A stretch of DNA of 64,000 nucleotides. It comes from Oscillospiraceae bacterium. GTDB taxonomy: Bacteria > Bacillota > Clostridia > Oscillospirales > Acutalibacteraceae. The position numbers and the translations under genes were made by a program. The notes under the pieces are model-generated. The model saw only the letters and a program-made list of their open reading frames with translations. It had not been told where the DNA came from and made no database searches. This document shows, piece after piece, positions 8,808 through 19,142 of this stretch. The stretch lies in assembly GCA_015066045.1 (NCBI GenBank), contig SVPD01000001.1, positions 62,001-126,000 on the forward strand, read 5' to 3'. Every line of letters begins with the position of its first letter. Within the stretch, counting starts at the first letter, position 1.

Positions 8808-8859
8808 GATGCTTATTTTATGCTTTCTAAGATAATCGGCGCAAAAAGTCGTTATTTCC

Positions 8860-8888
8860 TTGACATAGAAAAGAAAAAATAGTATTAT
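8860..8888 (+). promoter_or_regulatory. sigma-A promoter of the rnj-gdpP-rplI-dnaB run
   Basis: TTGACA (8860-8865), 17-bp spacer, TATTAT (8883-8888). It leaves a leader of about 90 nt with AAAGGAGTG before the rnj start. Confidence 0.82.
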
Positions 8889-8987
8889 AACTTATAATGC
8901 ATTACTATGGGTTGTTATAGTCAAATTCGAAAATATTTGAACGGAAATAAATTTTAATTACTTTACAAAGGAGTGAACCAAGTTTAG

Positions 8988-10835
8988 ATGAGCGAAAAAA
9001 ATCAAAAGACAAACAGTAACCAGAAAACCAAGCAGACTCAGAAGCAGCATAACACCGCTAAAAATACGGCAGTAAAAAATAAATCAAACAAGCCTTTAAA
9101 CTTCAAAAAGAAAAAAACGCAGCAGGAGGCTCCGTCCAGACGCAAAAATGCAGGACAGAATAAAAACAAAAAGAAGGCAAGCCCCGTCAGAATTGCCTTT
9201 CTCGGCGGCCTTAATGAGGTAGGCAAAAACATTACTCTTTTTGAATATAAAAACGATATAATCCTCGTCGATTGCGGCCTTGCCTTCCCCGATGAGGATA
9301 TGCCGGGCATCGACCTCGTAATCCCTGATTTCACTTATATCGAAAAAAACGCAGACAAGGTCAGAGGTATTTTCATCACTCACGGACACGAGGACCATAT
9401 CGGCTCTCTTGCCTATCTGCTCAGAAATGTAAATGTACCCGTTTACAGTACCAGACTTACTAACGGACTCATCGAATGTAAGCTTAAGGAGCACGGACTT
9501 TTCGGCTCTGCGAAGCTTAATGTGGTCAAAGCAGGCGAGACTGTTAAGGTCGGCGGCTTTACCGTGGAGTTTATACACGTTAACCATTCCATACCCGATG
9601 CGGTAGGCTTCGCCATAAAATGTGAGGGCGGCACCGTGGTACACACGGGCGACTTTAAAATCGACTCTACTCCCATCGACGGCGGTATGATAGATATTTC
9701 ACGCTTTTCCGAGCTCGGTAAAGAGGGTGTTCTGTGTATGATGGCAGACTCTACCAATGCGGAAAGACCGGGCTATACCGAAAGCGAAAGAAAGGTAGGC
9801 GACTCCTTTGAGCTTCTTTTCAGAAAGGCTCAGAAGAGGAGAATTATCGTCGCTACCTTCGCCTCAAACATCCACCGTGTGCAGCAGATTATCAATGTGG
9901 CTGAACGCTTCGGCAGAAAGGTCGCACTTTCGGGCAGAAGTCTGGAAAACGTAGTGGCCATAAGTGCTGAGCTCGGCTATCTTAAGGTGCCTGACGGCAT
10001 CCTTATAAAGCTCGATATGATAAACCGCTACAGTGACGAGCAGGTGGTTCTTATCACCACGGGCAGTCAGGGTGAGCCTATGTCAGCTCTGACCAGAATG
10101 GCTCTTTCCGACCACAGAAAGGTCGCTATCGGACCTAATGATTATGTTATCATTTCCGCCACACCCATTCCGGGCAACGAAAAGACTGTGGGCAGAGTAG
10201 TAAACGAGCTTATGAAGCTTGGTGCTGAGGTGGTTTACGAAAAAATGTACGACGTGCACGTTTCGGGACACGCCTGCCGTGAAGAGCTTAAGCTTATGCT
10301 GAGCATCGTAAAGCCGAAATATTTTATTCCCGTACACGGTGAGCAGAAGCATATTCAGAAGCACGCTGAGCTCGCTATGTCCATAGGTATCGATAAAAAC
10401 AATATTATTCTTGCCGATAACGGTACTCAGGTGGAAATCTGCGAAGATTATATAAAGGCTGTGGCTAATGTGCCGGCAGGCAAGGTATTCGTGGACGGCT
10501 CGGGCGTAGGTGACGTAGGCTCTGTGGTTCTGCGTGACCGTAAGCATCTGGCCGAGGACGGCATAATTATCGTTGTTGCCACTCTTGACGGTGTTACGGG
10601 TGAGCTCGTTTCGGGCCCCGAGGTAGTATCCAGAGGCTTTGTATTCGTGAAAGAATCAGAGGAGCTTATCTGCGATGCCAGAGATACCGCATATGAAACG
10701 ATTATGCGTTGCTTTGATAAAAATATAAGAGACTGGGGTGCCATAAAAGGCAGAATCAGGGACGACATTTCCAGACTTATGTATGAGAGAACCAAAAGAA
10801 GTCCTATGATTTTACCCATTCTTATGGAGATTTAA
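8988..10835 (+). CDS. rnj: ribonuclease J
   Basis: Metallo-beta-lactamase/beta-CASP ribonuclease with endo- and 5'-3' exonuclease activity, central to mRNA decay and rRNA/sRNA maturation in Firmicutes. Motif HGHEDHIG (near residue 130) binds the two zinc ions. Further ligand motifs include HTGDFKID and MADSTNAERPG; the beta-CASP part includes ATFASNIHRVQQ and TTGSQGEP, followed by VSGHA and PVHGEQKH. The 615 aa include an unusual 65-residue N-terminal extension rich in Lys, Gln and Asn before VRIAFLGGLNEVG, likely disordered and RNA-binding. gdpP starts 3 nt after the stop. Confidence 0.93.
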   Translation: MSEKNQKTNSNQKTKQTQKQHNTAKNTAVKNKSNKPLNFKKKKTQQEAPSRRKNAGQNKNKKKASPVRIAFLGGLNEVGKNITLFEYKNDIILVDCGLAFPDEDMPGIDLVIPDFTYIEKNADKVRGIFITHGHEDHIGSLAYLLRNVNVPVYSTRLTNGLIECKLKEHGLFGSAKLNVVKAGETVKVGGFTVEFIHVNHSIPDAVGFAIKCEGGTVVHTGDFKIDSTPIDGGMIDISRFSELGKEGVLCMMADSTNAERPGYTESERKVGDSFELLFRKAQKRRIIVATFASNIHRVQQIINVAERFGRKVALSGRSLENVVAISAELGYLKVPDGILIKLDMINRYSDEQVVLITTGSQGEPMSALTRMALSDHRKVAIGPNDYVIISATPIPGNEKTVGRVVNELMKLGAEVVYEKMYDVHVSGHACREELKLMLSIVKPKYFIPVHGEQKHIQKHAELAMSIGIDKNNIILADNGTQVEICEDYIKAVANVPAGKVFVDGSGVGDVGSVVLRDRKHLAEDGIIIVVATLDGVTGELVSGPEVVSRGFVFVKESEELICDARDTAYETIMRCFDKNIRDWGAIKGRIRDDISRLMYERTKRSPMILPILMEI

Positions 10836-10838
10836 AAT

Positions 10839-12800
10839 ATGAAAAGATTATGGAAAGCCTATGATGTGTCTATAATATCCTTTGTGGCCGGTATTGCTTT
10901 TTTTGCTGCGGTGCTGCTGTATAACAGAAATGCGGGTATTATAGGTCTCGTAGCAGTCTGTGCCCTTATGGCAGGCAAAATAAGCTACCATAACCGTCGT
11001 AAATCCAAATTGCTCAGTAAAATCAGCACGGTTTACGACGAGCTTAATTTCGGCCCGGGCAAAGCCTTTGACAAGCTGACAGTGCCCTGTGTCGTCGTGG
11101 AGAGTGACGGCACTGTTATCTGGTTTAACAGTAGCTTCGCTTCCGATTTCAAAATTACCAAGGAAACCAGAAATGTCAAAATACAAACTCTTCTTAAAAA
11201 GGAAAATATTTCTGATATGCTGGAGGGGCGTGGCTATTCCGTTTATTCCCACGGAAATTACTTCTCTGTTTTTACTAATGAAATCGACATCGGTGAGGGC
11301 GAGATAATTTATCTGATTTATTTTTTCAATCAGACCGATCTGAAGGAAACGGAAAAGAAATATTACGACTCCCGACCGTCCGTTATGCTTACTGTCATCG
11401 ATAATGCAGATGAGGTTTACCAGAATTTCAAAGAGAGCGATTGCACCTCCATTTTCAGCTATACGGAGCAGATGATTGACGACTGGGCCTCGTCCTACGG
11501 TTGTCTGTGCAGAAAATTTTCCAATGCCCGAATGCTGATTTTCGCTGAGGAAAAAAATCTTCAGAATATGATAAAGGATAAATTTTCTGTTCTGCAGGAT
11601 GTGCGCAGCTTTACTTACGAGGGCAAAAGCACAGATATTTCACTTTCCATAGGTGTAGGTAAAAGTGACGATATCATCGAAGCGAATAAATTTGCCAGAC
11701 AGGCACTGGATATGGCTCAGAGCCGTGGCGGTGATCAGGTGGCCATTAAAAAGGATACCGAGTATGTTTTTTACGGCGGTGTTTCCGAAGGCTTTGAAAA
11801 GAGAAACAAGGTCAGAACAAGACTTATCGCTAAAACTATGGCTGAGATTATTTCGGACTGTGACAATGTGCTCATTATGGGACATCGCTTCTCCGATTTC
11901 GACTCACTCGGCTCCTCCATCGGTATGATGAGCATAGCAGAGCATTTTTCGAAGCCTGTTCATATAGTTATAAATGAAAAAAATACACTGGCAGGCCCTC
12001 TTCTCGAGCTTTTTAAAGAGGAAAAGGGCACCTCGGGCTTGCTTCATCCGTCCGAGGCTGACGGAGAGGTTACTGAAAATACCCTTCTTATAATTACCGA
12101 TACACATAAGCAGAGCTTCACTGAATGTCCCGAGCTCGCAGACAAGGTAAAAAAGGTAATGGTAATAGACCACCACAGAAAATCCGTGGGATTTATGGAA
12201 GATACTGTTATGTTTTATCACCTTCCCGGCTCATCCTCAGCCTCTGAGATGGTAGCTGAAATAGCCCAGTATGTGGATAACGAGCCGGTAATAAAACGCT
12301 TTGAGGCTACGGCTCTTCTGTCAGGAATAATGCTTGACACACGTAATTTTATTCTCAGAGCGGGTGTCCGTACCTTTGAGGCTGCGGCATATCTTCGCTC
12401 CCGAGGTGCCAATACAGTCGAGTGTAAAAAGCTGTTTTCTAACGATATGGGGCTTTTCAGAAACAGAAACTCCATTATCGATATGGCTCAGGAATATAAA
12501 AACTGCGCGATATCATTTGTGGAAGATGAGTTTGACGGCATCAGACTCGTTACCTCTCAGGCGGCTGATGAAATGCTGAATATCGACGGAATAAAAGCTT
12601 CCTTTGTAGTTTTCAGCCAGAACGGCGGAGTCAATATTTCAGCCAGATCCTACGGAGAGATAAATGTTCAGCTGATTATGGAAAGTCTCGGCGGGGGAGG
12701 ACATCAGACTATGTCTGCCTGTCAGCTCGGTCGGATTACTATGGAAGTGGCTGAGAAAACGCTTAAAAGAGCAATAGACGATTATTATGACAATTTATAA
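10839..12800 (+). CDS. gdpP: cyclic-di-AMP phosphodiesterase GdpP (YybT family)
   Basis: Membrane-anchored enzyme of 653 aa hydrolysing c-di-AMP to pApA. Order of parts: two hydrophobic helices at about residues 12-50, a PAS-like region (about 80-150), a degenerate GGDEF domain (about 180-310), then DHH (MGHRFSDFDSLGSS near 345 and VIDHHRK near 440) and DHHA1 ending GGGGHQTMSACQ. In YybT proteins the GGDEF is degenerate and the DHH/DHHA1 part is catalytic. Neighbours gdpP-rplI-dnaB are a conserved Firmicutes order. The start overlaps the rnj ribosome context (GGAG within the rnj end), suggesting translational coupling. Confidence 0.92.
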   Translation: MKRLWKAYDVSIISFVAGIAFFAAVLLYNRNAGIIGLVAVCALMAGKISYHNRRKSKLLSKISTVYDELNFGPGKAFDKLTVPCVVVESDGTVIWFNSSFASDFKITKETRNVKIQTLLKKENISDMLEGRGYSVYSHGNYFSVFTNEIDIGEGEIIYLIYFFNQTDLKETEKKYYDSRPSVMLTVIDNADEVYQNFKESDCTSIFSYTEQMIDDWASSYGCLCRKFSNARMLIFAEEKNLQNMIKDKFSVLQDVRSFTYEGKSTDISLSIGVGKSDDIIEANKFARQALDMAQSRGGDQVAIKKDTEYVFYGGVSEGFEKRNKVRTRLIAKTMAEIISDCDNVLIMGHRFSDFDSLGSSIGMMSIAEHFSKPVHIVINEKNTLAGPLLELFKEEKGTSGLLHPSEADGEVTENTLLIITDTHKQSFTECPELADKVKKVMVIDHHRKSVGFMEDTVMFYHLPGSSSASEMVAEIAQYVDNEPVIKRFEATALLSGIMLDTRNFILRAGVRTFEAAAYLRSRGANTVECKKLFSNDMGLFRNRNSIIDMAQEYKNCAISFVEDEFDGIRLVTSQAADEMLNIDGIKASFVVFSQNGGVNISARSYGEINVQLIMESLGGGGHQTMSACQLGRITMEVAEKTLKRAIDDYYDNL

Positions 12801-12815
12801 CGGAGGTAAAATATA

Positions 12816-13256
12816 ATGAAAGTTGTATTAAAACAGGATGTTAAAGGCTTAGGCAAAAAAGGTCAGCTGGTAAACGCTTCTGACGGTTATGCCAGAAATT
12901 TCCTTTTCCCTAAAAATCTAGCAGTAGAGGCCAATGCCCAGAATATGTCTGAGCTTAAAAACCGTGAGCAGGCCGAAAAGTACAGAATTGCTACCGAAAC
13001 CGCTGCAGCCAAAAAGAACGCAGAGGAAATTTCGGGTAAAACTCTCCGTCTTACTGCCAAGGCAGGTCAGAACGGAAAGCTGTTCGGTTCCGTAACCAGC
13101 AAGGAAATCGCAGAAAAGCTTGCTGCGGATTTCGGAATCAAGGTTGACAAAAGAAAGATTGTCGTTGATGACATAAAGCAGTTCGGTACTTATGAGTTTG
13201 AAGTAAAGCTTTATCAGGGCATTTCCGCCAAACTCTTTGTAATGGTCGGCGAATAA
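12816..13256 (+). CDS. rplI: 50S ribosomal protein L9
   Basis: L9 of 146 aa, bridging the L1 stalk region of the large subunit. The N-terminal signature MKVVLKQDVKGLGKKG and GYARNFLFPKNLA is diagnostic. A connecting helix and the C-terminal domain (GKLFGSVTSKEIA) follow. The ribosome site CGGAGGT is strong. It lies 15 nt after gdpP. Confidence 0.97.
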   Translation: MKVVLKQDVKGLGKKGQLVNASDGYARNFLFPKNLAVEANAQNMSELKNREQAEKYRIATETAAAKKNAEEISGKTLRLTAKAGQNGKLFGSVTSKEIAEKLAADFGIKVDKRKIVVDDIKQFGTYEFEVKLYQGISAKLFVMVGE

Positions 13257-13291
13257 TCCGGAATCAGTAAAAAGTAAATGAGGTGAAAATA

Positions 13292-14683
13292 ATGGCTGCG
13301 GAACAGTATAGTTCATATTCATCCTTTGATGATATAAATATGCCTTATTCCCTTGAAGCCGAACAGGCAGTATTAGGCTCCATCCTGATTGATCCTGCCT
13401 GCATCACACAGGTTCTTATTATAGTAAAACCGGATTATTTCTACCTGCCTCAGCATAGAGCTATTTTTACTGTTATGCAGGAGATAGATGCTCTCGGAGG
13501 AAAAATTGATCCGCTCATCGTTCTCGAAAAGCTTAAAAAAGAAAAGGTCTATGACGATGCAGGCGGAAAGCAGTATCTTTTGCAGCTTACACAGGTGGTT
13601 CCTTCTACGGAAAACGTGGAGGAATATTCCGTAATAATCCGTGAAAAATATCATATCCGCTCACTTATAAATGTTTCAAAGCGAATTATCGATGAGGCCG
13701 CCTCGTCCACTGAGCCTGCCGATACTCTGCTCGAATCTGCTGAGCAGCAGATTTACGACATCAGACAGGGCAGAGTTTCCAAAGGCCCCACCAAAATCGG
13801 TGATATCATCGTTAATGAGGTTTACGATAAGCTTCAGAAGCTGAGCTCGGCAGACAGAGACAAATATAAGGGCTATACCACAGGCTTTACTGACCTTGAT
13901 AAGGCGATTACAGGTCTTAACCGCTCTGACCTGCTGATTATCGGCGCCCGTCCCGCTATGGGTAAAACAAGTCTCGCTCTTAATCTTGCGCGAAATACTG
14001 CCATGATGGGCAAAAAGAAGGTTCTGTTCTTCTCTCTGGAAATGACGAAGGAGCAGCTCGCTCAGAGAGTTCTCTCTACCGAAGCCAGAGTAGAAAGCAC
14101 TAAAATGAGAACGGGCAACATTTCCGGTGACGAATGGGCTAAGCTTGCCACTGCCACGGCTCTGCTGAGTAACTGTGAGCTTTATTTCGACGATACATCA
14201 AATATGACCGTGTCGGAAATGAAGTCAAGAATAAGAAGATTGCGAGATGTAGATGCGGTTTTCGTCGATTATCTTCAGCTTATGAAAAGCGGTACGAGGG
14301 TAGAAAGCCGTGTTCAGGAGGTTTCGGAAATCACACGAAATCTTAAGCTTATGGCTAAAGATCTGAATATTCCTGTCGTTGTTCTGGCTCAGCTGGCACG
14401 TACCACAGAGGGCAGAGGTAAATCGCATAAGCCTCAGCTTTCTGACCTTCGTGAATCGGGCTCTATTGAGCAGGATGCCGACATTGTTATAATGCTTTAC
14501 AGAGATGAATATTATGCTACGGAAAAAGATGACGGCCCCACCGAAATGGAAAGTCCTGCCGTAAATGAAGCGGAATTCATCATCGCTAAAAACCGTCACG
14601 GCCCCACTACTACCGTTAAGGTGGCATGGAACGGTGACTACACATTGTTCTCAAATCTGGAGACTATCAGAAATGATATGTAA
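13292..14683 (+). CDS. dnaB: replicative DNA helicase DnaB
   Basis: Hexameric 5'-3' replicative helicase of 463 aa (called DnaC in Bacillus). The N-terminal domain begins PYSLEAEQAVLGSILIDP, typical of DnaB. The RecA-like domain has Walker A ARPAMGKTS near 225 and Walker B VFVDYLQLM near 325. LAQLARTTEGR and LRESGSIEQDADIV follow. The track start at 13283 is a GTG within the GAGGTG ribosome site; the ATG at 13292 is used. Its last 11 nt overlap tilS. Confidence 0.96.
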   Translation: MAAEQYSSYSSFDDINMPYSLEAEQAVLGSILIDPACITQVLIIVKPDYFYLPQHRAIFTVMQEIDALGGKIDPLIVLEKLKKEKVYDDAGGKQYLLQLTQVVPSTENVEEYSVIIREKYHIRSLINVSKRIIDEAASSTEPADTLLESAEQQIYDIRQGRVSKGPTKIGDIIVNEVYDKLQKLSSADRDKYKGYTTGFTDLDKAITGLNRSDLLIIGARPAMGKTSLALNLARNTAMMGKKKVLFFSLEMTKEQLAQRVLSTEARVESTKMRTGNISGDEWAKLATATALLSNCELYFDDTSNMTVSEMKSRIRRLRDVDAVFVDYLQLMKSGTRVESRVQEVSEITRNLKLMAKDLNIPVVVLAQLARTTEGRGKSHKPQLSDLRESGSIEQDADIVIMLYRDEYYATEKDDGPTEMESPAVNEAEFIIAKNRHGPTTTVKVAWNGDYTLFSNLETIRNDM

Positions 14684-15983
14684 GGTTATTGATACGATTG
14701 AAAAACATCGTTTGCTCGAAGGTGTCAGCTCTGTTGCGGTCGGTGCTTCCGGCGGTGCAGATTCTATGTGCCTTCTGCATATTTTAAGTTCATTAAAGGA
14801 TAAATACGGTATAATCCTTAAAGCAGTGCATATTAATCATAATCTGCGAGGCGAAGAAGCTCTCAGAGACGAAGCCCTCGTCAGAGATTATTGCCGTGAA
14901 AAGGGGATTGAGCTTACGGTTCATTCCGTAAATGTCGCCTCTCTGTCGGCTGAGCTCGGTATCGGCACCGAGGAATGCGGAAGACGTGTCCGCTACAAAT
15001 GCTTCGGCGAGTCCGGCTGCGATGCGGTAGCGGTGGCACATTCTCTTTCGGACAGTGTCGAAACGACGGTTTATAATCTTCTTCGGGGAACTGGAATAAA
15101 AGGTCTGTGCGGCATTCCGGTAAAAAGGGAGCCCGATATAATCAGACCGCTTATTGACTGCACACGTGAGGAAATAGAGGCCTACTGTAAAAAAGAGGGT
15201 ATACCTTACGTTACCGACAGTACCAATCTCACGGATGATTATACCCGTAATTATATAAGACATAACATAATCCCGTCCTTCAGCAGGGTAAACGCCTCCT
15301 GTGTTAAAAACATATCACGTGCCTGCTCTGTTCTCAGTGAGGAAAATGACTTTATCGAAAGCTCTGCCCTTCAGCTGATAGCGGCTGCGGCCACAGACGG
15401 AGGATATGATGCACAGACCTTGGCTTCGGCTCATCCCGCTCTCAGAAAGAGAGCCATTCTTACTCTGCTGAACGAAAAAATGAGCAAGCAACCTGAATAT
15501 GTACATACCGACCTTGTAAATTCTATCATAGAAAACAGAGGCGGTAAGGTGGAAATATCTGCCGGTATGTATGCGACGGTAAAGAACGGTCTGCTCTCTT
15601 TTTCCGAAAACAAAAAAAGCGGTGGCTTTTGGTGCGTTCCCTTTGACGGCGGTAAAGCCGATAGTCCCTACGGATGCTACAGAGTTTTCAGCACCGTAAA
15701 AGATGGCGGAAATGCCGATGCTTTTGACGGGGACAAGGTTACGGGAGAGCTTATCCTTTCGTCCAGAAAAGAAGGAGACAGGTTTTTCTTCGGAAAAAGG
15801 GGGATAAGTAAAACCCTTAAAAAGCTTTTCAACGAAATGAAGATACCAGCAGACGAAAGAGATAAAATTGCCGTGCTTCGTGACGGTGAAAATATAATTT
15901 GGGTTGAGGGTGTGGGTGTAAATTTACACTATCTGCCCACAGAAAGCAGTAAAAATTTTACAGCAATAAAAAAGGAAGGATAG
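14673..15983 (+). CDS. tilS: tRNA(Ile)-lysidine synthase
   Basis: ATP-dependent N-type PP-loop enzyme (436 aa) converting C34 of tRNA-Ile(CAU) to lysidine. The PP-loop motif is GASGGADSMCLLH near residue 25. The HINHNLRGEEA block and a C-terminal TilS substrate-recognition region (KEGDRFFFGKRG, KKLFNEMKIPADERD) follow. The track ORF begins at 14565 inside dnaB; the ATG at 14673, with GGAGA upstream and an 11-nt overlap with dnaB, is the coupled start. The order tilS-hpt-ftsH is conserved in Firmicutes. Confidence 0.94.
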   Translation: MICKVIDTIEKHRLLEGVSSVAVGASGGADSMCLLHILSSLKDKYGIILKAVHINHNLRGEEALRDEALVRDYCREKGIELTVHSVNVASLSAELGIGTEECGRRVRYKCFGESGCDAVAVAHSLSDSVETTVYNLLRGTGIKGLCGIPVKREPDIIRPLIDCTREEIEAYCKKEGIPYVTDSTNLTDDYTRNYIRHNIIPSFSRVNASCVKNISRACSVLSEENDFIESSALQLIAAAATDGGYDAQTLASAHPALRKRAILTLLNEKMSKQPEYVHTDLVNSIIENRGGKVEISAGMYATVKNGLLSFSENKKSGGFWCVPFDGGKADSPYGCYRVFSTVKDGGNADAFDGDKVTGELILSSRKEGDRFFFGKRGISKTLKKLFNEMKIPADERDKIAVLRDGENIIWVEGVGVNLHYLPTESSKNFTAIKKEG

Positions 15984-15986
15984 ATT

Positions 15987-16535
15987 ATGCTTAAGGACAT
16001 TCAGGAAATTCTTGTTCCCGAACAGGAGATAAAGGAAATCGTAAAGAGGATTGCAGCACAGATAAATGAGGATTACAAGGGAAAAAATCTTCTTCTTATT
16101 TGCGTTCTCAAAGGCTCTGTCTGCTTTATGTCCGACCTTATGAAGGAAATCACCATTCCCTGCAAAATTGACTTTATGTCAGCTAAAAGCTATTACGGCT
16201 CAAGCACCTCCACTGCGGGCGTGGTAAATATCACCAAGGACATAACCTATGACATTTCGGAGTATGATATTCTTGTAATCGAGGATATATTTGACAGCGG
16301 TAAAACTCTCGAAAAGCTTATGATGGTTCTCGAGGGAAGAAATCCCAGAAGTGTAGCCTGCTGCTCTCTTCTCGATAAGCCCGAAAGAAGAGATCCTAAT
16401 GTTAAGCTTAAGCTCAAATATACCGGTAAATGCGTGCCCGATGCTTTCGTGGTGGGCTACGGTCTCGATTATAATGAGTTTTACAGAAACCTACCCTTTG
16501 TCGGCATTCTTAAGCCGGAAGTGTACACGAAATAA
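15987..16535 (+). CDS. hpt: hypoxanthine phosphoribosyltransferase
   Basis: Purine salvage enzyme of 182 aa making IMP or GMP from hypoxanthine or guanine plus PRPP. The PRPP-binding motif is [14 protein letters not shown] near residue 95. [11 protein letters not shown] near 40 and the C-terminal [16 protein letters not shown] complete the type I PRTase pattern. It starts 3 nt after tilS and is followed 14 nt later by ftsH. Confidence 0.96.
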   Translation: MLKDIQEILVPEQEIKEIVKRIAAQINEDYKGKNLLLICVLKGSVCFMSDLMKEITIPCKIDFMSAKSYYGSSTSTAGVVNITKDITYDISEYDILVIEDIFDSGKTLEKLMMVLEGRNPRSVACCSLLDKPERRDPNVKLKLKYTGKCVPDAFVVGYGLDYNEFYRNLPFVGILKPEVYTK

Positions 16536-16549
16536 GGAGTGATTATATA

Positions 16550-18478
16550 TTGGAAACAAATAATAATAAGCCGGTGAAGGCGGGAAATCAGAAATGGGGG
16601 AACCTGCTCTATATCATTATCCCCGTATTTCTGGTGATTTCCCTCGCTTATTTTACCGGAGAAGGCAATAAAACAGAAAAACCTCAGTACTATCAGATAG
16701 TTCAGCTTTTCCGCACGGGTGAAGTAGATGAGTTCGCTCTGAATCTTTCCAGCGGTGCGCTCAAATACTCTCTTAAAAGCAGTGAAGAGTATGTAAACTA
16801 CACCGTACCTAATGTAGACATCTTCCTTAAGGACGTACACGATTATGTTACGGAGTACAATCTCAGCTCTGAGACTCCCATAAAATATGACTATATAAGA
16901 GGCTCGGGTAATTCCTGGTGGGCAAGCATGCTCCCGATGACTCTTCTCAGTATAGCTCTGGTAGCGGTTATGCTTTATTTCTACCGTAAAATGGGACAGA
17001 ATATAATGAACGAGAATAACCGTACCCTTTCCTTCGGTAAGGCAAGAGTAAAGCTGGGCAAGGATGAAAAGAGAAAGACAACCTTCAAGGATGTGGCAGG
17101 TGCTGACGAAGAGAAGGCAGAGCTCGAGGAAATAGTCGAATTTCTCCGCTCGCCCGAGAAATTTAATCAGCTGGGCGCCAGAATCCCCAAGGGTGTGCTT
17201 CTCGTAGGCCCTCCGGGTACAGGTAAAACCCTTCTGGCACGTGCAGTGGCAGGTGAAGCCGGAGTACCATTCTTCTCTATTTCGGGCTCCGATTTCGTCG
17301 AAATGTATGTCGGTGTAGGTGCTTCCCGAGTCAGAGACCTTTTTGACCAGGCTAAAAAGAACTCTCCGTCTATACTTTTCATCGACGAAATCGATGCCGT
17401 AGGTCGCCACAGAGGTGCAGGTATGGGCGGCGGACACGATGAAAGAGAGCAGACGCTTAATCAGCTTCTTATCGAAATGGACGGCTTCGGTGCCAATGAG
17501 GGTGTTATCATTATCGCCGCCACAAACAGACCTGACATTCTCGATCCCGCTCTTCTCAGACCGGGCAGATTTGACCGTCAGCTGACAGTTGGTGTTCCCG
17601 ATGTAAAGGGCAGAGAAGAAATTCTTAAGGTTCACGCCAAAAACAAGCCTCTCGCACCTGATGTTGACCTTAAGGTTATCGCTCAGTCCACTGCGGGCTT
17701 TACGGGTGCAGACCTCGAAAATCTTCTTAACGAGGCCGCTCTTCTCGCTGCCAAAAGAAACAAAAAGGCTATCACTATGGTTGAAATTGAAGAGGCAACC
17801 ATCAAATGTGTGGTCGGTACCGAAAAGAAATCCCGTAAGATGAGCGACAAGGAAAAAAGACTCACCGCTTATCACGAGGCAGGTCACGCTCTGGCTACTT
17901 ATTTTACTCCCGGACAGGATCCCGTTCATCAGATTTCTATCGTTCCCACTGGTATGGCAGGCGGCTTTACCATGAGTCTTCCCTCAGAGGACAGAAGCTA
18001 CCGTTCAAAGACGGATATGCTTGACGATATAGTAGTTCTTCTCGGCGGACGTGTAGCTGAAAAGGTGGTTATCGGTGACATTTCCACCGGTGCTTCAAAC
18101 GATATCGAAAGAGCGACAGACATAGCAAGGGGTATGGTTACCCGCTACGGAATGAGCGATGAGCTCGGCCCCATTATGTACGGCTCATCAAATCACGAGG
18201 TATTCCTCGGTAAGGATTACAGTAATGTCAGAAACTATTCAGAGCAGATAGCCTCCGATATTGATGCAGAGGTTAAGAAAATCATTCTTGACTCCTATAA
18301 AAAATGCCATAGCATCATCGAAGGAAATCTTGATAAGCTTACTGTTGTGGCTGAGTATCTTATCGTTCACGAAAAGGTGGACGGTGAAACCTTCATCAGA
18401 CTTATGGAGGGCGAAGCTCTCCCCGAAGCTGCTGCAGCCGATGAAGAAGCAGCCTGTGAAAATGAAAACAATGACTGA
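16550..18478 (+). CDS. ftsH: ATP-dependent zinc metalloprotease FtsH
   Basis: Hexameric membrane-bound AAA+ protease (642 aa) that degrades membrane and regulatory proteins. Two transmembrane helices (about residues 17-35 and 120-145) flank an extracytoplasmic domain. Walker A GPPGTGKT is near 220, Walker [11 protein letters not shown] near 280, then the [12 protein letters not shown], and the zinc site HEAGH near 440. The start is a TTG at 16550 behind AAGGAG; no nearby ATG fits better. It closes the housekeeping operon and a terminator follows. Confidence 0.96.
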   Translation: METNNNKPVKAGNQKWGNLLYIIIPVFLVISLAYFTGEGNKTEKPQYYQIVQLFRTGEVDEFALNLSSGALKYSLKSSEEYVNYTVPNVDIFLKDVHDYVTEYNLSSETPIKYDYIRGSGNSWWASMLPMTLLSIALVAVMLYFYRKMGQNIMNENNRTLSFGKARVKLGKDEKRKTTFKDVAGADEEKAELEEIVEFLRSPEKFNQLGARIPKGVLLVGPPGTGKTLLARAVAGEAGVPFFSISGSDFVEMYVGVGASRVRDLFDQAKKNSPSILFIDEIDAVGRHRGAGMGGGHDEREQTLNQLLIEMDGFGANEGVIIIAATNRPDILDPALLRPGRFDRQLTVGVPDVKGREEILKVHAKNKPLAPDVDLKVIAQSTAGFTGADLENLLNEAALLAAKRNKKAITMVEIEEATIKCVVGTEKKSRKMSDKEKRLTAYHEAGHALATYFTPGQDPVHQISIVPTGMAGGFTMSLPSEDRSYRSKTDMLDDIVVLLGGRVAEKVVIGDISTGASNDIERATDIARGMVTRYGMSDELGPIMYGSSNHEVFLGKDYSNVRNYSEQIASDIDAEVKKIILDSYKKCHSIIEGNLDKLTVVAEYLIVHEKVDGETFIRLMEGEALPEAAAADEEAACENENND

Positions 18479-18481
18479 TTT

Positions 18482-18520
18482 ATATGCCTCATCCCGAGTC
18501 GGATGAGGTATATTTTTATA
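18482..18520 (+). terminator. terminator after ftsH
   Basis: CCTCATCC/GGATGAGG stem (extendable with ATAT/ATAT), loop CGAGTC, followed by a T-run (ATTTTTATAATTTTTT). Confidence 0.85.
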
Positions 18521-18549
18521 ATTTTTTAAAAAATAAATTTATTAAATTG

Positions 18550-18578
18550 TTGAAAATGTATTGCTCTTATGGTAAAAT
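18550..18578 (+). promoter_or_regulatory. promoter of the 18617 membrane protein
   Basis: TTGAAA (18550-18555), 17-bp spacer, TAAAAT (18573-18578). Confidence 0.6.
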
Positions 18579-18616
18579 AAACAAATAATAGGAGAATTAT
18601 GTAAAGAGGTGAAAAT

Positions 18617-19084
18617 ATGAGCAGCGTTTCAAAGGAACATGTTAAGCAAAATTGCGGTGCGGCATATATGGTGACGGCTATTCTCGGTCTTGTACTGCTT
18701 GCAGTGAGTGTTTTTATGTATAAGTTTGTTCCCGTTTCCGACATCGCAAACAGTATCGAGCATTCAGGCAAGGATGCCTTGTATCTTCTTGCCCTTTCTC
18801 CCGTGTGTGCTCTTGTTGCGGCTGTCGCATACATTGTCGGCGGTCTGACCGATAAGGCACTCGTTAAAAATTCCGTAGTTCAGCTTGTTATCTTTATCGT
18901 TTCGGCCGTTCTTTCGGTTTTCGTGTGTGCCACATCGGCAGCTATGTTTTTTGACCAACTTTCTCTGGGCTTTGTCGCCCCTCTCGGTGACACTGTCTGG
19001 AATACTCTCGGCAATGTAAATATAATTGCAGCGGTATTGTATGCAGCGGGTAATATCTACATTTTTGCCACGGCGAGAAAATAA
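18617..19084 (+). CDS. small four-helix membrane protein, function unknown
   Basis: 155-aa protein with an AGAGGTG ribosome site and its own promoter. Four hydrophobic segments are visible at about residues 13-38, 53-75, 83-108 and 130-152, with a short charged N-terminus. No catalytic motif was recognised. A weak GCGTT/AACGC hairpin at about 19097-19110 follows, before the alpha-mannosidase gene. It is real by promoter, ribosome site and codon use; no function is proposed. Confidence 0.75.
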   Translation: MSSVSKEHVKQNCGAAYMVTAILGLVLLAVSVFMYKFVPVSDIANSIEHSGKDALYLLALSPVCALVAAVAYIVGGLTDKALVKNSVVQLVIFIVSAVLSVFVCATSAAMFFDQLSLGFVAPLGDTVWNTLGNVNIIAAVLYAAGNIYIFATARK

Positions 19085-19142
19085 TTATGTAATCCGGCGT
19101 TATTTAACGCATAAATAAAAAAACTCTTATATGAGGTGCATT

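Noticed and set aside
8893-8898. Second TATAAT downstream of the rnj promoter
   Set aside because: No -35 at 16-18 bp upstream; the TTGACA-17-TATTAT pair just before it is the better promoter.
16481-17929. 482-aa minus-strand ORF opposite ftsH
   Set aside because: It is the mirror of the ftsH coding frame; ftsH has all AAA+ and zinc motifs, a ribosome site and operon context, and the antisense protein shows no recognisable domain.
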